A stretch of 64,000 bases of DNA from Glaciihabitans sp. INWT7 (GTDB lineage Bacteria; Actinomycetota; Actinomycetes; Actinomycetales; Microbacteriaceae), in assembly GCF_014217685.1 (NCBI RefSeq), contig NZ_CP043653.1, forward strand, positions 1,554,419 through 1,618,418. Direction: 5' to 3'. The translations under genes were made by a program, and so were the position numbers. The notes beneath the pieces are model-generated. The model was not told the DNA's origin and did not search any database. It saw only the letters and a program-made list of their open reading frames with translations. Shown here one piece after another: positions 1-8,557 of this stretch (its first letter is position 1; each line of letters begins with the position of its first letter).

Positions 1-1022
1 GCACTGTTCTTCTCCGCGCGTTTCCGCTCGGCGCGCTTCTTCCTGCTCGGAGCGACATCCGCCGCCTCCACAGTGGCGGAGTGGCCGGTGAGTCGAAGGA
101 AGACGTCGTCGAGGGTCGGCCGTCGCATGCCGGCATCGAACAGGCGGATGTCACGACTTCCGAGCTCAGCGAGGATCGCCTGGAGCGCGACCGGTGCGTC
201 CGACGCGTTGACCGTGAGTTCGCGGCCCTCCGCTGCCGTCGCCGGCTCGGAATCGCCGAAGCGGCGAAGCACCTCGACGGTCGCCGCGCTGTCGGCCGGA
301 TCGACGAGAGTGATCTCGACCCGTTGACCGCCGATGGACGCCTTCAACTCGTCTGAGGTGCCCTCAGCGATGACCTTGCCGTCGTCGATGACCGAAATGC
401 TGTCTGCCAGCTGGTCGGCCTCTTCCAGGTACTGGGTCGTGAGGAGCACCGTCGTGCCCTGCCCGACCAGGCTGTTGATGATGTCCCACATACCCAGGCG
501 ACTTCGTGGATCGAGTCCTGTCGTCGGTTCGTCGAGGAACAACACCTTCGGTCGGGTGACCAGCGCTCCGGCGAGGTCGATCCGTCGACGCATGCCTCCC
601 GAGAAGCCCTTCACCGGTCGATTCTTCGCCTCGTCGAGATCGAACAGGGTGATGAGCTCCTGGGCACGGACCCGTGACTGGGTGGCTCCGAGGTGATAGA
701 GCCGGCCGACCATATCGAGATTCTCGAACCCCGTGAGGTTCTCATCGACGGCGGCGTACTGGCCGGAGACACCGATGATCGGACGGATGCGCTCTGGCTG
801 GGTGAGCACGTCGATGCCGTCGATATGGGCGCTGCCCGCCGTGGGGCGGGTCAGCGTGGTGAGCACCTTCACCGTGGTGGTCTTGCCCGCGCCGTTCGGC
901 CCGAGAAGGGCGGTGACGGTGCCCTGAGGCACCGCGAGATCCAGGCCGTCGAGCGCGTGCACGGGACCGGCCCCCTTGGGGGTGTAGGTCTTGGTCAGGC
1001 CCGTCGCTTCGATGAACGCCAT
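1..1022 (-). CDS. ABC transporter ATP-binding protein, DrrA-like (3' end outside window)
   Basis: ATPase subunit of a two-component ABC exporter of the daunorubicin-resistance (DrrA) type, expected to energise export of a drug or lipid with a separate DrrB-like permease that probably lies beyond the left edge. Visible in order: Walker A GPNGAGKT at residues 41-48, Q-loop Gln88, signature SGGMR at 141-145, Walker B VLFLDEP at 160-166, then the C-terminal extension usual for this family (DUF4162-like). The reading frame is still open at base 1, in a lysine/arginine-rich tail, so the gene is cut by the window. The start ATG (1022-1020) has no Shine-Dalgarno but has a -10-like TACCCT just upstream. 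The substrate cannot be told from sequence. Confidence 0.93.
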   Translation of the reverse strand, partial: MAFIEATGLTKTYTPKGAGPVHALDGLDLAVPQGTVTALLGPNGAGKTTTVKVLTTLTRPTAGSAHIDGIDVLTQPERIRPIIGVSGQYAAVDENLTGFENLDMVGRLYHLGATQSRVRAQELITLFDLDEAKNRPVKGFSGGMRRRIDLAGALVTRPKVLFLDEPTTGLDPRSRLGMWDIINSLVGQGTTVLLTTQYLEEADQLADSISVIDDGKVIAEGTSDELKASIGGQRVEITLVDPADSAATVEVLRRFGDSEPATAAEGRELTVNASDAPVALQAILAELGSRDIRLFDAGMRRPTLDDVFLRLTGHSATVEAADVAPSRKKRAERKRAEKNS

Positions 1023-1028
1023 GGCCCG

Positions 1029-1034
1029 AGGGTA
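1029..1034 (-). promoter_or_regulatory. -10 element, probable leaderless promoter of the DrrA-like gene
   Basis: TACCCT on the minus strand ends 6 nt before the ATG at 1022, which places the expected transcription start on or next to the start codon. No Shine-Dalgarno is present. This is inferred by eye; the -35 is not convincing. Confidence 0.45.
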
Positions 1035-1086
1035 GCGAAGGCCGGTGACACCGGGCAATGATCCGCGCCCTGAGGCTGCACCAAGC

Positions 1087-2328
1087 TCAGTGGGGCGAGC
1101 GTTTCTTCTTCGTCACGTCGACCTGCAGTTGCTGCTGCACCTTCAGCGCGAGATCGCGGAGCAGGGCGGCATCCGCACGGGAGAATTTGCGCGGCTTCGA
1201 GTCGATGAGGCACAGCGCACCGACCCGCTGGCCACCCGCCTCGAGCGCCACCCCCGCGTAGAAGCGGATGCCCGCTTCTCCCGTGACGAAGGGATGCCTC
1301 TTGAAGTTCGGGTCGACCGCCGTGTCCTCGATCGTGAACTGGTCTGTGCGGGTGATCGTGGTGTTGCAGAACGCGAGCTCCCGCGGCACATCGGCCCGCT
1401 CCACGCCCACGGCCGACTTCATCCACTGGCGATCGTGGTCGATGAGGGTGATGGCGACGATGTCGGTGCCGAACGCGGCCTTGGCCTGCGCGACTATCGA
1501 ATCGAAGCCTTCCTCCGTCTCGGTGTCGAGGATGCCGAGTGCGTCGAGCGCGGCCTGCCGCGCCGCCTCGTTACGCCGGATGAATCGGGTGGCGCTCACG
1601 GTCGGCACGAAGCTCGAGACGATCGGCGGAGCGATCATGGCCGCCCATTGCCCGTAGGTCTCGCTCGTCGGATATGCCGCTGAATCCGCGAGAGCGGCGA
1701 TCCCGTCATGCTCGGGGAGATCCGGTGTGAAGGGGATGAACGTGACTCGGGGATGCCGGGCCACGACCCGCTGTGATGCCACGTTCAGCAGAGCCACCCT
1801 GCGCACGGCCGCCCGCAGCACGAACTCGGGCAGTCGAGTGATCAGACCCGCATTCGGCACGGCGACGACGAATACGAGCAGGCTCGCTGCAGCGTTCGTC
1901 TCGAGGTAGCGGAACAGCCTTTCGAGCCTCCGGGACCAGACGACAACGGACGAGAGCCGCAGTGCTTCGTTGACGCCGATGGTCATCACTATCGCGTCCT
2001 GTGCGCCGAGATCGCGGCCGGTGAGCTCACGGAGACAGGTCGCGGCGGTGAGATCCGCATCGGCGATGATCTCGATCACCGTGCCGTGGTCGGTGCTGTC
2101 GGAGATCGTCCGCGCGAGATGTCCCGCGATCGACCGATCGTAGGAGGAGACCCCGTAGCCGACAGAGAGGGCATTGCCGATGAGGATCAGGCGATCGGGA
2201 TCGACACCGAGTGTCTGAACCTGCGGTTGATCGAGCGGTCTCGGGAGGTCATTCCACCGTTCGCGCCTGGAGAACAGCCAGCCCAGAATGACGGGTCGCA
2301 AGAAGAAATCAGAAATGTTCCACGCCAT
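1087..2328 (-). CDS. SGNH-fold (catalytically degenerate) and GAF domain fusion protein
   Basis: A 413-residue two-domain protein. Residues about 45-240 follow the SGNH/GDSL hydrolase pattern: a block I-like GNALSVGYG at 51-59, a block III-like GVNE at 118-121, and YPTSETYGQW at 219-228 where block V (DxxHP) is expected. The nucleophile Ser is Ala53, the block-V His is Tyr219 and its Asp is Ser216, so esterase activity is unlikely; only Asn120 survives. Residues about 255-400 are a GAF domain of the kind found in cytosolic sensor proteins (VAITLIDHDRQW, FYAGVALEAGGQRVGALCLID). The ATG at 2328 is chosen because upstream codons read as an arginine-rich shadow of the neighbouring protease gene. 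Ligand and role are unknown; the SGNH fold may act as a binding module. Confidence 0.82.
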   Translation of the reverse strand: MAWNISDFFLRPVILGWLFSRRERWNDLPRPLDQPQVQTLGVDPDRLILIGNALSVGYGVSSYDRSIAGHLARTISDSTDHGTVIEIIADADLTAATCLRELTGRDLGAQDAIVMTIGVNEALRLSSVVVWSRRLERLFRYLETNAAASLLVFVVAVPNAGLITRLPEFVLRAAVRRVALLNVASQRVVARHPRVTFIPFTPDLPEHDGIAALADSAAYPTSETYGQWAAMIAPPIVSSFVPTVSATRFIRRNEAARQAALDALGILDTETEEGFDSIVAQAKAAFGTDIVAITLIDHDRQWMKSAVGVERADVPRELAFCNTTITRTDQFTIEDTAVDPNFKRHPFVTGEAGIRFYAGVALEAGGQRVGALCLIDSKPRKFSRADAALLRDLALKVQQQLQVDVTKKKRSPH

Positions 2329-2426
2329 GGTGGCCCCCAGAACTGCACAGATCCCACTGTATGAAGCTGCCGGACGAGCGGGTCTCCGCTCACGAGTGCT
2401 TCTCGTGCAGCCTACGCCGCTCGGCG

Positions 2427-4022
2427 TCAGGCGCCGGAGGCGACCCGGGGCGGTGTCAGGGCGGCCAGCAGTGCGACGCCGTCGGGCACACCGAGACCCG
2501 TGCACGCATCCCACCCCGGACCGGCAGCGAAAGCGCCGTTGTTCCCCGCGGTGATGTCGCGGAATCCGTTTCGCTGCGTCGCGCCGGAGGCGAAACCGTA
2601 GAGTCGCGGATGCAGCAGTCCGAACGGCGATCCGGCGGCCTGTGCGAGGCGGGCGACCAGCGCCGCCCACAGCGGGGCTACCGCACTAGTGCCGCCGTAG
2701 ACCTTCTTCTCGCCATCCACCAGCACCTCGTAGCCGGTGGTGGGGTCGGCGACTGCCGCGACATCCGGCACGCCCCGGCCGGCGGTGCCGCGGGACGATG
2801 CCGGCACGCCCGCACCTTTCTGCCAGCTCGGGAGCGCAAACACGTCACTCACCCCTCCCCCGGTCGCTCCGGCGCCCACGCCGTTATTCCAGACGGTCTC
2901 AGAGGTCACCCGCCCGGACGAGGCCCGTAGGCTCGTGCCGCCACAGGCGAGCACGTGGGGACTGGATGCCGGGAAGTCGGCGTGGTTTCTGCCGTCGGCC
3001 GCCCCGTCAGAGCTGCCGTTGTCGCCCGCCGCCGCGGTCACGGTGATACCGAGGGCGGCCGCGTCGACGAAGGCCTGATCGAGGGCATGCCGCGCCTGGG
3101 CCGTCCAGGCGTCCTCGTTCTGGCCCCAGCTGATGCTGATCGCGGTGGGTGTGATTGCGGCGTGAGTCGCCTCGCTCACGGCGTCGACGAAACCGGCGTC
3201 GGTGTTGGGGGCGAAGTAGACGACGATGTCGGCGCCGGAACTCAACGCTCCAGCCACCTCGATGTCGAGAAGCACCTCACCATCCGCTCCGGACGCGTCG
3301 GCCCCCGCCACGTTACGCGCCCCGTCGACGCCGACCGCGGTCACTCTCGGCCCGGTGATACCGAGGCTGCCGAAGTAGGCATCGAGTTCGGACTGAGCGA
3401 AGCCGCCGCCCAATTCGATGATGGCGATCGTCTGGCCGGTGCCGTCGAACTGCGGCGGGAAGTTGTAGATCTCGGCGAGATCGAGGGGCGTGTAGCTCAC
3501 CGCCACCGCACGGGCCTCTGCGACTCGGAACTCGGTGCGCGCCTGGGGGCGGTCGTCAAGTCCGAGCACGGCGGTGATGATTCCATCGAGCGCCGCCGGC
3601 ACCATCAGCATCCCGCTGCGGTTGCGGTGCTGCACCTCGGTGCCATCGCTCGCCCGGCTGGTGACCGCCTCGAGTTGGGTGCCGAATACGTGGCCGAGGG
3701 TGTTCGCGGAGCCGGAGATCCGAATCCGGCGCGAGGCGGGGTCTGTCGAAACGACGTGGATCCCGAGGCCCTCCAGGGTCGTCGTGACGGTCTCGATGTC
3801 CGCCGCATCCGCACCCATGCTTGCTTCGAATTCGTTGCGACTGAGCCGAACGGATGGGTCGAAGCTCGCCCCGGCCCGCCGCCGAAGCACCACCGTCGCC
3901 TCGATATCCGCACCCGCTGCCGAGGGCACGGCAGCGGGCGCGATGACTTCAGCGGAGTGGCGGTTGCTTCCCGGGAGCGGAACCAGGCGCAGGTCGGGGG
4001 GAGTCTCTTCGTATTCGGACAT
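2427..4022 (-). CDS. S53 family serine-carboxyl peptidase (sedolisin/kumamolisin type)
   Basis: Acid-active subtilisin-fold endopeptidase of 531 residues. An activation pro-domain (about 35-165) is followed by the catalytic domain with Glu249 and Asp253 in the ExxxD pattern, oxyanion Asp334 in AGDNG and nucleophile Ser446 in GGTSAVAP. The C-terminal calcium site is visible as FRDI (Asp489) and GPGWD (Asp505), so all active-site groups are intact. There is no classical N-terminal signal peptide, as in kumamolisins, so how it leaves the cell is unclear. It is transcribed alone, convergent with nothing and followed on the same strand by the SGNH-GAF gene 98 nt downstream. Confidence 0.93.
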   Translation of the reverse strand: MSEYEETPPDLRLVPLPGSNRHSAEVIAPAAVPSAAGADIEATVVLRRRAGASFDPSVRLSRNEFEASMGADAADIETVTTTLEGLGIHVVSTDPASRRIRISGSANTLGHVFGTQLEAVTSRASDGTEVQHRNRSGMLMVPAALDGIITAVLGLDDRPQARTEFRVAEARAVAVSYTPLDLAEIYNFPPQFDGTGQTIAIIELGGGFAQSELDAYFGSLGITGPRVTAVGVDGARNVAGADASGADGEVLLDIEVAGALSSGADIVVYFAPNTDAGFVDAVSEATHAAITPTAISISWGQNEDAWTAQARHALDQAFVDAAALGITVTAAAGDNGSSDGAADGRNHADFPASSPHVLACGGTSLRASSGRVTSETVWNNGVGAGATGGGVSDVFALPSWQKGAGVPASSRGTAGRGVPDVAAVADPTTGYEVLVDGEKKVYGGTSAVAPLWAALVARLAQAAGSPFGLLHPRLYGFASGATQRNGFRDITAGNNGAFAAGPGWDACTGLGVPDGVALLAALTPPRVASGA

Positions 4023-4029
4023 GGTTACG

Positions 4030-4049
4030 GTCTACCGGTACGTCTACCG
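4030..4049. repeat. 12-bp-spaced direct repeat upstream of the S53 peptidase
   Basis: The octamer GTCTACCG occurs at 4030-4037 and 4042-4049, one helical turn apart, 8 nt before the peptidase start codon. It could be an operator or chance; the minus-strand TAGACC inside it may serve as a weak -10. Confidence 0.3.
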
Positions 4050-4085
4050 AGAATCAAGATGCGGCAGCACGCTCGCAGTCGCGGC

Positions 4086-4541
4086 TCAGTTGCTCACGTC
4101 ACCGCGCCAGGCACCCTGCTCGCTGCCCTGCTCCTCGATGAACTTCTTGAAGTTCTTCAGGTCGCCCTTGACGCTCGCATCGTCGATGCCCAGCGCGGCG
4201 CCGGCCTTCTCGACCAGCCCCTCCGGCTCCCAGTCCAGCTGCACGGTCACGCGACTCGTGCTGTCGCTGAGCTTGTGGAAGGTGACAACACCGGCCTGCG
4301 TGACGTCTCCCCCGGTGCTCTTCCAGGCCACCCTCTCGTCGGGGTGCTGCTCCGTGATCTCGGCGTCGAACTCGCGCTCCACGCCTCCGACCTTGACGAC
4401 CCAGTGGTTGTGGGTGTCGTCGATCTGGGCGATGGACTCCACGAAGCTGAGGAAGTGCGGGAAGGATTCGAACTGCGTCCACTGGTTGTACGCGGTGGTG
4501 ACGGGAACATCCACGTCGATGGTTTGGATGACCTGGGACAT
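4086..4541 (-). CDS. SRPBCC family (cyclase/dehydrase-like) protein
   Basis: A 151-residue START/Bet v1-like protein of the polyketide cyclase/dehydrase family, a helix-grip fold with a hydrophobic cavity. Family signs are the N-terminal strand VIQTIDVDVPVTTAYNQW, the FPHFLSFVES segment, and the central WVVKVGGVEREFDAEI strand pair followed by a gap-like DERVAWKS motif. Such proteins are common in actinobacteria as stress- or membrane-associated proteins with no assigned reaction. The ATG at 4541 is preferred because AAGGAG lies 8 nt upstream; longer frames upstream give low-complexity peptide. It is divergent from the response regulator gene with 220 nt between them. Ligand unknown. Confidence 0.85.
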   Translation of the reverse strand: MSQVIQTIDVDVPVTTAYNQWTQFESFPHFLSFVESIAQIDDTHNHWVVKVGGVEREFDAEITEQHPDERVAWKSTGGDVTQAGVVTFHKLSDSTSRVTVQLDWEPEGLVEKAGAALGIDDASVKGDLKNFKKFIEEQGSEQGAWRGDVSN

Positions 4542-4761
4542 TGTTTTCTCCTTGTGTTCGGTCAGGCTGGTGATCGGTGAGGCTGGTGATCGGTGACGCA
4601 TCGAACGGTACGGACTCCCGCCGGGCCAGGGCTCAGCCCCCAGCAGAGTTCCAGCCTTGGGGCGCGAGGGTTGACCCGGTGTGCGAGGGAGGGTACCGCC
4701 GCACAAAAGGTGCGAGCATTGCAGCATTCGCTCGTGAGGCGGATCGAAGGAGACGGAACCG

Positions 4762-5433
4762 GTGAAGATCCTGGTGGTGGAGGACGATCCGCAGATGGGC
4801 GCGCTCATCGAGCGCGGACTCGCCGCGGAGGGCTACGACATCCGGGTGGTCGACAACGGGGTCGATGCCCTGATCGCGGTCTCCACAGAGGAGTTCGCGC
4901 TCGCAGCGATCGACGTGATGCTCCCGCAGATGTCCGGGTTCGAGATCTGCCGGCGCATCCGCCAGTCGGGGAGTTCGATGCCGTTGCTCCTCCTCACCGC
5001 GCGCAATGCCGTGGAGGATCGCGTGTTCGGCCTCGACGCGGGAGCAGACGACTACCTGACCAAGCCCTTCGCCTTCGCCGAGCTGAGCGCGCGGGTGAGG
5101 GCGCTGCTGCGCCGGGATGCGAACGCCGACAAGCTCGTACTCACCGTCGGTGGTCTCCGCATCGATTCGCTCGCCGTCTCGGTGAGTGTTGCCGGGCACC
5201 CGCTCTCGATGAGTCCGAAGGAATTCGCGCTTCTTCGACTGCTCGCCGGAGACGCCGGCACTGTGGTGAGTCGCACTCGGATCCTCGAGGAGGTGTGGGG
5301 GTCGACCCAGAACATCGATCCCAACATCGTCGACCAGTACGTGAGCTACCTGCGCCGCAAGCTCGAACCCGTCGCCTCCGAGGTGCGGATCGTCACCAAG
5401 CGCGGCTCCGGCTACCTGCTCGAGACGCTGTGA
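4762..5433 (+). CDS. OmpR/PhoB family two-component response regulator
   Basis: A 223-residue DNA-binding regulator. The receiver domain (1-115) has the acidic pocket EDD at 7-9, phospho-acceptor Asp51 in IDVMLPQMSG, Thr79 and Lys101 (LTKPF). The C-terminal winged helix (about 127-223) has the MSPKEFALLRLL helix and a DQYVSYLRRKLE recognition-helix region. Translation starts at GTG 4762 with GAAGGAGA 8 nt upstream. The sensor kinase gene follows 13 nt after the stop, so the two form an operon and a cognate pair. The signal and regulon are not evident; the divergent SRPBCC gene is a possible target. Confidence 0.95.
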   Translation: MKILVVEDDPQMGALIERGLAAEGYDIRVVDNGVDALIAVSTEEFALAAIDVMLPQMSGFEICRRIRQSGSSMPLLLLTARNAVEDRVFGLDAGADDYLTKPFAFAELSARVRALLRRDANADKLVLTVGGLRIDSLAVSVSVAGHPLSMSPKEFALLRLLAGDAGTVVSRTRILEEVWGSTQNIDPNIVDQYVSYLRRKLEPVASEVRIVTKRGSGYLLETL

Positions 5434-5446
5434 CACGGGGGCGCCG

Positions 5447-6820
5447 GTGAGAATGCTCCGCCACGTCACGATCAGGTGGCGCATCACCATCGGCACACTC
5501 GTCATCGCGATCGTGCTCGCCACCGCCGCTGTCGTCGTCTTCCGTGCGCAGGTGGAACACATCCTCAGCACCACGACGACGACGCTGTTGCGCCACGACG
5601 CCGCGCCCTACGTCACCGACATCACGGATACCGGGACACCGAGCATCGAACGGGCGGGAACCGGGCAGCTGGTGGCGGTGGTCGATCCGGCCGGCACAGT
5701 GGTGGAATCGAGCCTTCCACGGGCCCTCGAGGGCCGGATCGCGGAGATCGTGAAGCTGCCGGGCGATACGAACACCGTCGTCAACGCGGACGACTCCTAT
5801 CGCGTCTACAACGCGTCGGTGATAACGAACGAGGGCGCCTGGACGATCATCACCGCCCGTAATGAAGACTCGTCGATCCTCTCCCTCGACCGCATCACCC
5901 AGGCGCTCATGATCGGTGCCCTCGTCATCGTGATCGGGTTCGGCGTGGCCTCCTGGCTTCTCACCGGTGCGGCACTGCGGCCGGTCGACCGCATGCGCAA
6001 ACAAGCGGAGGCGCTCGTCGCCCAAGGATCGACGGAGCCTCTGCCGATCGGCTCCGCAACGGACGAGCTCTCCGAGCTCGCGACGACGCTCAACCTGTTC
6101 ATCAGCGATGTCCGGCAGTCCGTCGACCGGGAACGCCAACTGGTGTCTGATGCGAGCCACGAGTTGCGTACCCCGCTCGCCATCCTCATGGCACAACTCG
6201 AACTCGCGCATCTCTCGCACGGAGACGCCGACGCCCTCGAGGCCCAGATCGTGAGCGCCCAGCACTCCGTCGCTCGCCTGTCCGGGCTCGCAACGGGTCT
6301 TCTCGAACTGTCGCAGCTCGAGGCAAGGGCCCCGGACATCCGGAGCAGCTGGGCGCAGCTGGCGGATGAGCTCGCCGCGTCCGTCGACCGTGCCCGCATG
6401 GTCGCGGTGGCCAGCACGGTGACCATCGACTTCGACGTCGCCGGCGAGCCGACGGACTCCAGCTATCTCATCGCCGTGGAGAACTTCGGACGCATCGTCA
6501 ACAACCTCACCAGCAATGCGATCGCCGCTCAGCCGCACGGGGGTTCGGTGCGGATCGCGCTCCGCCACTCCGACACCGAGCTCTTGCTCACCGTCGTCGA
6601 TTCCGGACCGGGGATGCCGGAGAGCTTCCTCCCGGTGGCTTTCGACCGGTTCAGCAGACCGGATGCCGCCCGCGCGGCCCAGAACGGCGGAAGCGGTCTC
6701 GGGCTGGCCATCGTTCAGGCCATCGTGCAGGCCGCAAACGGCTCTGTCACCCTGTCGAACGCCGCCGGATTCACCGTGACAGTCTCCCTCCCTGCACTGG
6801 CTGCGAATGGGGCGCGCTAG
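5447..6820 (+). CDS. Sensor histidine kinase (HAMP, HisKA, HATPase)
   Basis: A 457-residue membrane sensor that should phosphorylate the regulator encoded just upstream. Transmembrane helix 1 spans about 14-32, a periplasm-facing sensor segment 35-150, transmembrane helix 2 about 154-173, and HAMP 174-228. The dimerisation helix carries the phospho-acceptor His238 in SDASHELRTP. The ATPase domain shows the N box NFGRIVNNLTSNAI (about 342-355), G1 DSGPGMP (about 391) and G2 GGSGLGLAI. The start is GTG 5447. The extracellular domain has no recognisable ligand motif. No other gene is in the operon; 120 nt of apparently non-coding DNA follow. Confidence 0.95.
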   Translation: MRMLRHVTIRWRITIGTLVIAIVLATAAVVVFRAQVEHILSTTTTTLLRHDAAPYVTDITDTGTPSIERAGTGQLVAVVDPAGTVVESSLPRALEGRIAEIVKLPGDTNTVVNADDSYRVYNASVITNEGAWTIITARNEDSSILSLDRITQALMIGALVIVIGFGVASWLLTGAALRPVDRMRKQAEALVAQGSTEPLPIGSATDELSELATTLNLFISDVRQSVDRERQLVSDASHELRTPLAILMAQLELAHLSHGDADALEAQIVSAQHSVARLSGLATGLLELSQLEARAPDIRSSWAQLADELAASVDRARMVAVASTVTIDFDVAGEPTDSSYLIAVENFGRIVNNLTSNAIAAQPHGGSVRIALRHSDTELLLTVVDSGPGMPESFLPVAFDRFSRPDAARAAQNGGSGLGLAIVQAIVQAANGSVTLSNAAGFTVTVSLPALAANGAR

Positions 6821-6940
6821 TCCAACCTGTATGGATTCTCACGCCGACGGGAACGGATCCGCACAGAACACCAAGTCCCGCTGTCGAGGATGAAGTCATA
6901 CCGGTAGTCGCCGGTGCACATCATCCGAGGGGGACGGCGC

Positions 6941-8557
6941 GTGAGCACCACCGAAATCGGCACCGGCGCAGCAGACACCGGTGCGATCGAGATCGATGCG
7001 GATGACCGCGCCGGGGTAGTTCGCCGTTCCGGGCGACCGCACGGCACGCGATTCGGCGGTCTCCAGCCGTCTCGGTGGTTCGACGCGGACGCGGGCATCG
7101 GCCCCGTCGCTGCCCTTCTCGGCGTTGCCGGTTGGCTGCTCACCTTCATCGGGTCCTGGATCCCGGCGTTCTGGGGAGACGAAGCGGCGAGCGTCATGTC
7201 GGCGGAGCGACCGCTGGCCACGATCTGGCGGGAATTGGGACGGGTCGATGCCGTACACGGCGCGTACTACGTGTTCCTGCACTTCTGGATCGAGGCCTTC
7301 GGCGCATCCGAGCTCTCGGTGCGGCTGCCGAGCACCATCGCCGCCGGTGTCGCGGTCGCGGGCACCGTGGTGCTCGCCCACCGACTGTTCGCCCGTTCCG
7401 CATCCCCCCGGGCGATCGCCGTCACCGCGGGCCTCGTCATGATCCTGCTCCCCCGGGTGAGCTACATGGCCGCGGAGGGGCGTTCCTACGCGATCGGGAC
7501 GGCGGTCGCCACCTGGCTCACGGTGCTCTTCGTCACTCTGCTGCAACGCCGAGTCACCCGTCGGGCTCCGTGGATCGGCTTCGCGCTCCTCTTCGCCGCC
7601 TCGATCTACGTCTTCCTCTACCTCATGCTGCTCGCCGTGGTCTTCGCGGTGGCGCTCCTCGCCGCCCGCCCCGGCCGCGCCATCCTTCGACGCTGGTTCT
7701 CGGCGGTCACGGTGGGCGTGCTTCTGGCGGCGCCCGTCATCGTCTACGCCCTCGGCGAGCACGGCCAGATCTCCTTCCTCGCGCACCGCAACTACGTCAC
7801 CTTCACCCGCATGTTCGTGATCCAGTGGTTCGGCAACCCGTGGCTGGCACTCGCCTGTTGGGCTCTGATCGTCGTCGCCGTCGTCGCGCTCATCCGCTCG
7901 CGAGACCGGGCGGTCGCCCTCCTGCTCGGCTGGGTGGTGCTGCCGATGGGGCTCCTCATCTTCGGCAACGCGTTCATCGCTCCGATGTACACGATCCGGT
8001 ACCTGTCGTTCTGCACGCCGGCGGTCGCTATCCTCGTGGCTTTTGGAGTGTGTGCGCTCTTCAGCCGTGGAGCCGCCGCCGGCTGGATCCGCGCCGCGGC
8101 GGTACTCGCCCTTGTGGCCCTCGCCCTTCCGACGGATGTCTTCCAGCGCACCGAATTCGCCAAGGACGGCGGAAGCGACCTCCGCCAGGCCGCCCAGGTG
8201 ATCGGAACCAACGCGAAAGCGGGCGACGCCGTCGTCTTCGACGAGACGGCGAAACCCTCCCGCAAGCCGCGACTGGCCCTCCGTCTCTACCCGCAGTACT
8301 TCAGCGGACTCTCCGATGTCACGCTGCGCACCCCGTACACGCAACGCTCGGGCATCTGGGACTCGGTCTGGCCGATCGCGGCTGTCGCCCCGTCCCTCCA
8401 GACGACATCCACAGTCTGGGACCTCGAGCTCGTCACCCCGGGATCGACCGCGATCCCGGCCAACATCGTCGCTCTCGAACGACTGGGTTACTCGATCTCG
8501 CGCCAGATACCCGTCCATCGAACCGTCGTCTACGAACTCACCCGGGAGACATCATGA
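6941..8557 (+). CDS. GT39/ArnT-type membrane glycosyltransferase
   Basis: A polytopic 538-residue GT-C fold protein with about 9-11 hydrophobic helices. The acidic loop motif FWGDEAASV follows the first helix, where protein mannosyltransferases and ArnT-like enzymes have their catalytic Asp/Glu. Enzymes of this kind transfer a sugar from polyprenyl-phosphate to protein or cell-wall glycan on the outer face of the membrane. GTG 6941 is chosen because GAGGGGG lies 7 nt upstream; an alternative GTG at 6914 lacks one. The stop overlaps the ATG of the next gene (ATGA), which encodes a polyprenol-phosphate-mannose synthase, the natural donor supplier. The acceptor is unknown. Confidence 0.88.
   Translation: MSTTEIGTGAADTGAIEIDADDRAGVVRRSGRPHGTRFGGLQPSRWFDADAGIGPVAALLGVAGWLLTFIGSWIPAFWGDEAASVMSAERPLATIWRELGRVDAVHGAYYVFLHFWIEAFGASELSVRLPSTIAAGVAVAGTVVLAHRLFARSASPRAIAVTAGLVMILLPRVSYMAAEGRSYAIGTAVATWLTVLFVTLLQRRVTRRAPWIGFALLFAASIYVFLYLMLLAVVFAVALLAARPGRAILRRWFSAVTVGVLLAAPVIVYALGEHGQISFLAHRNYVTFTRMFVIQWFGNPWLALACWALIVVAVVALIRSRDRAVALLLGWVVLPMGLLIFGNAFIAPMYTIRYLSFCTPAVAILVAFGVCALFSRGAAAGWIRAAAVLALVALALPTDVFQRTEFAKDGGSDLRQAAQVIGTNAKAGDAVVFDETAKPSRKPRLALRLYPQYFSGLSDVTLRTPYTQRSGIWDSVWPIAAVAPSLQTTSTVWDLELVTPGSTAIPANIVALERLGYSISRQIPVHRTVVYELTRETS

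Noticed and set aside
2955-4580. A 541-codon open frame on the plus strand
   Set aside because: It lies antisense to the S53 peptidase and SRPBCC genes, whose catalytic motifs are unambiguous; the antisense product is a composition artefact.
6896-8518. A 540-codon open frame on the minus strand
   Set aside because: Antisense to the GT39 gene; the peptide is Asp/Glu/Arg/Gly-rich with no domain, a mirror of GC-rich codon use.
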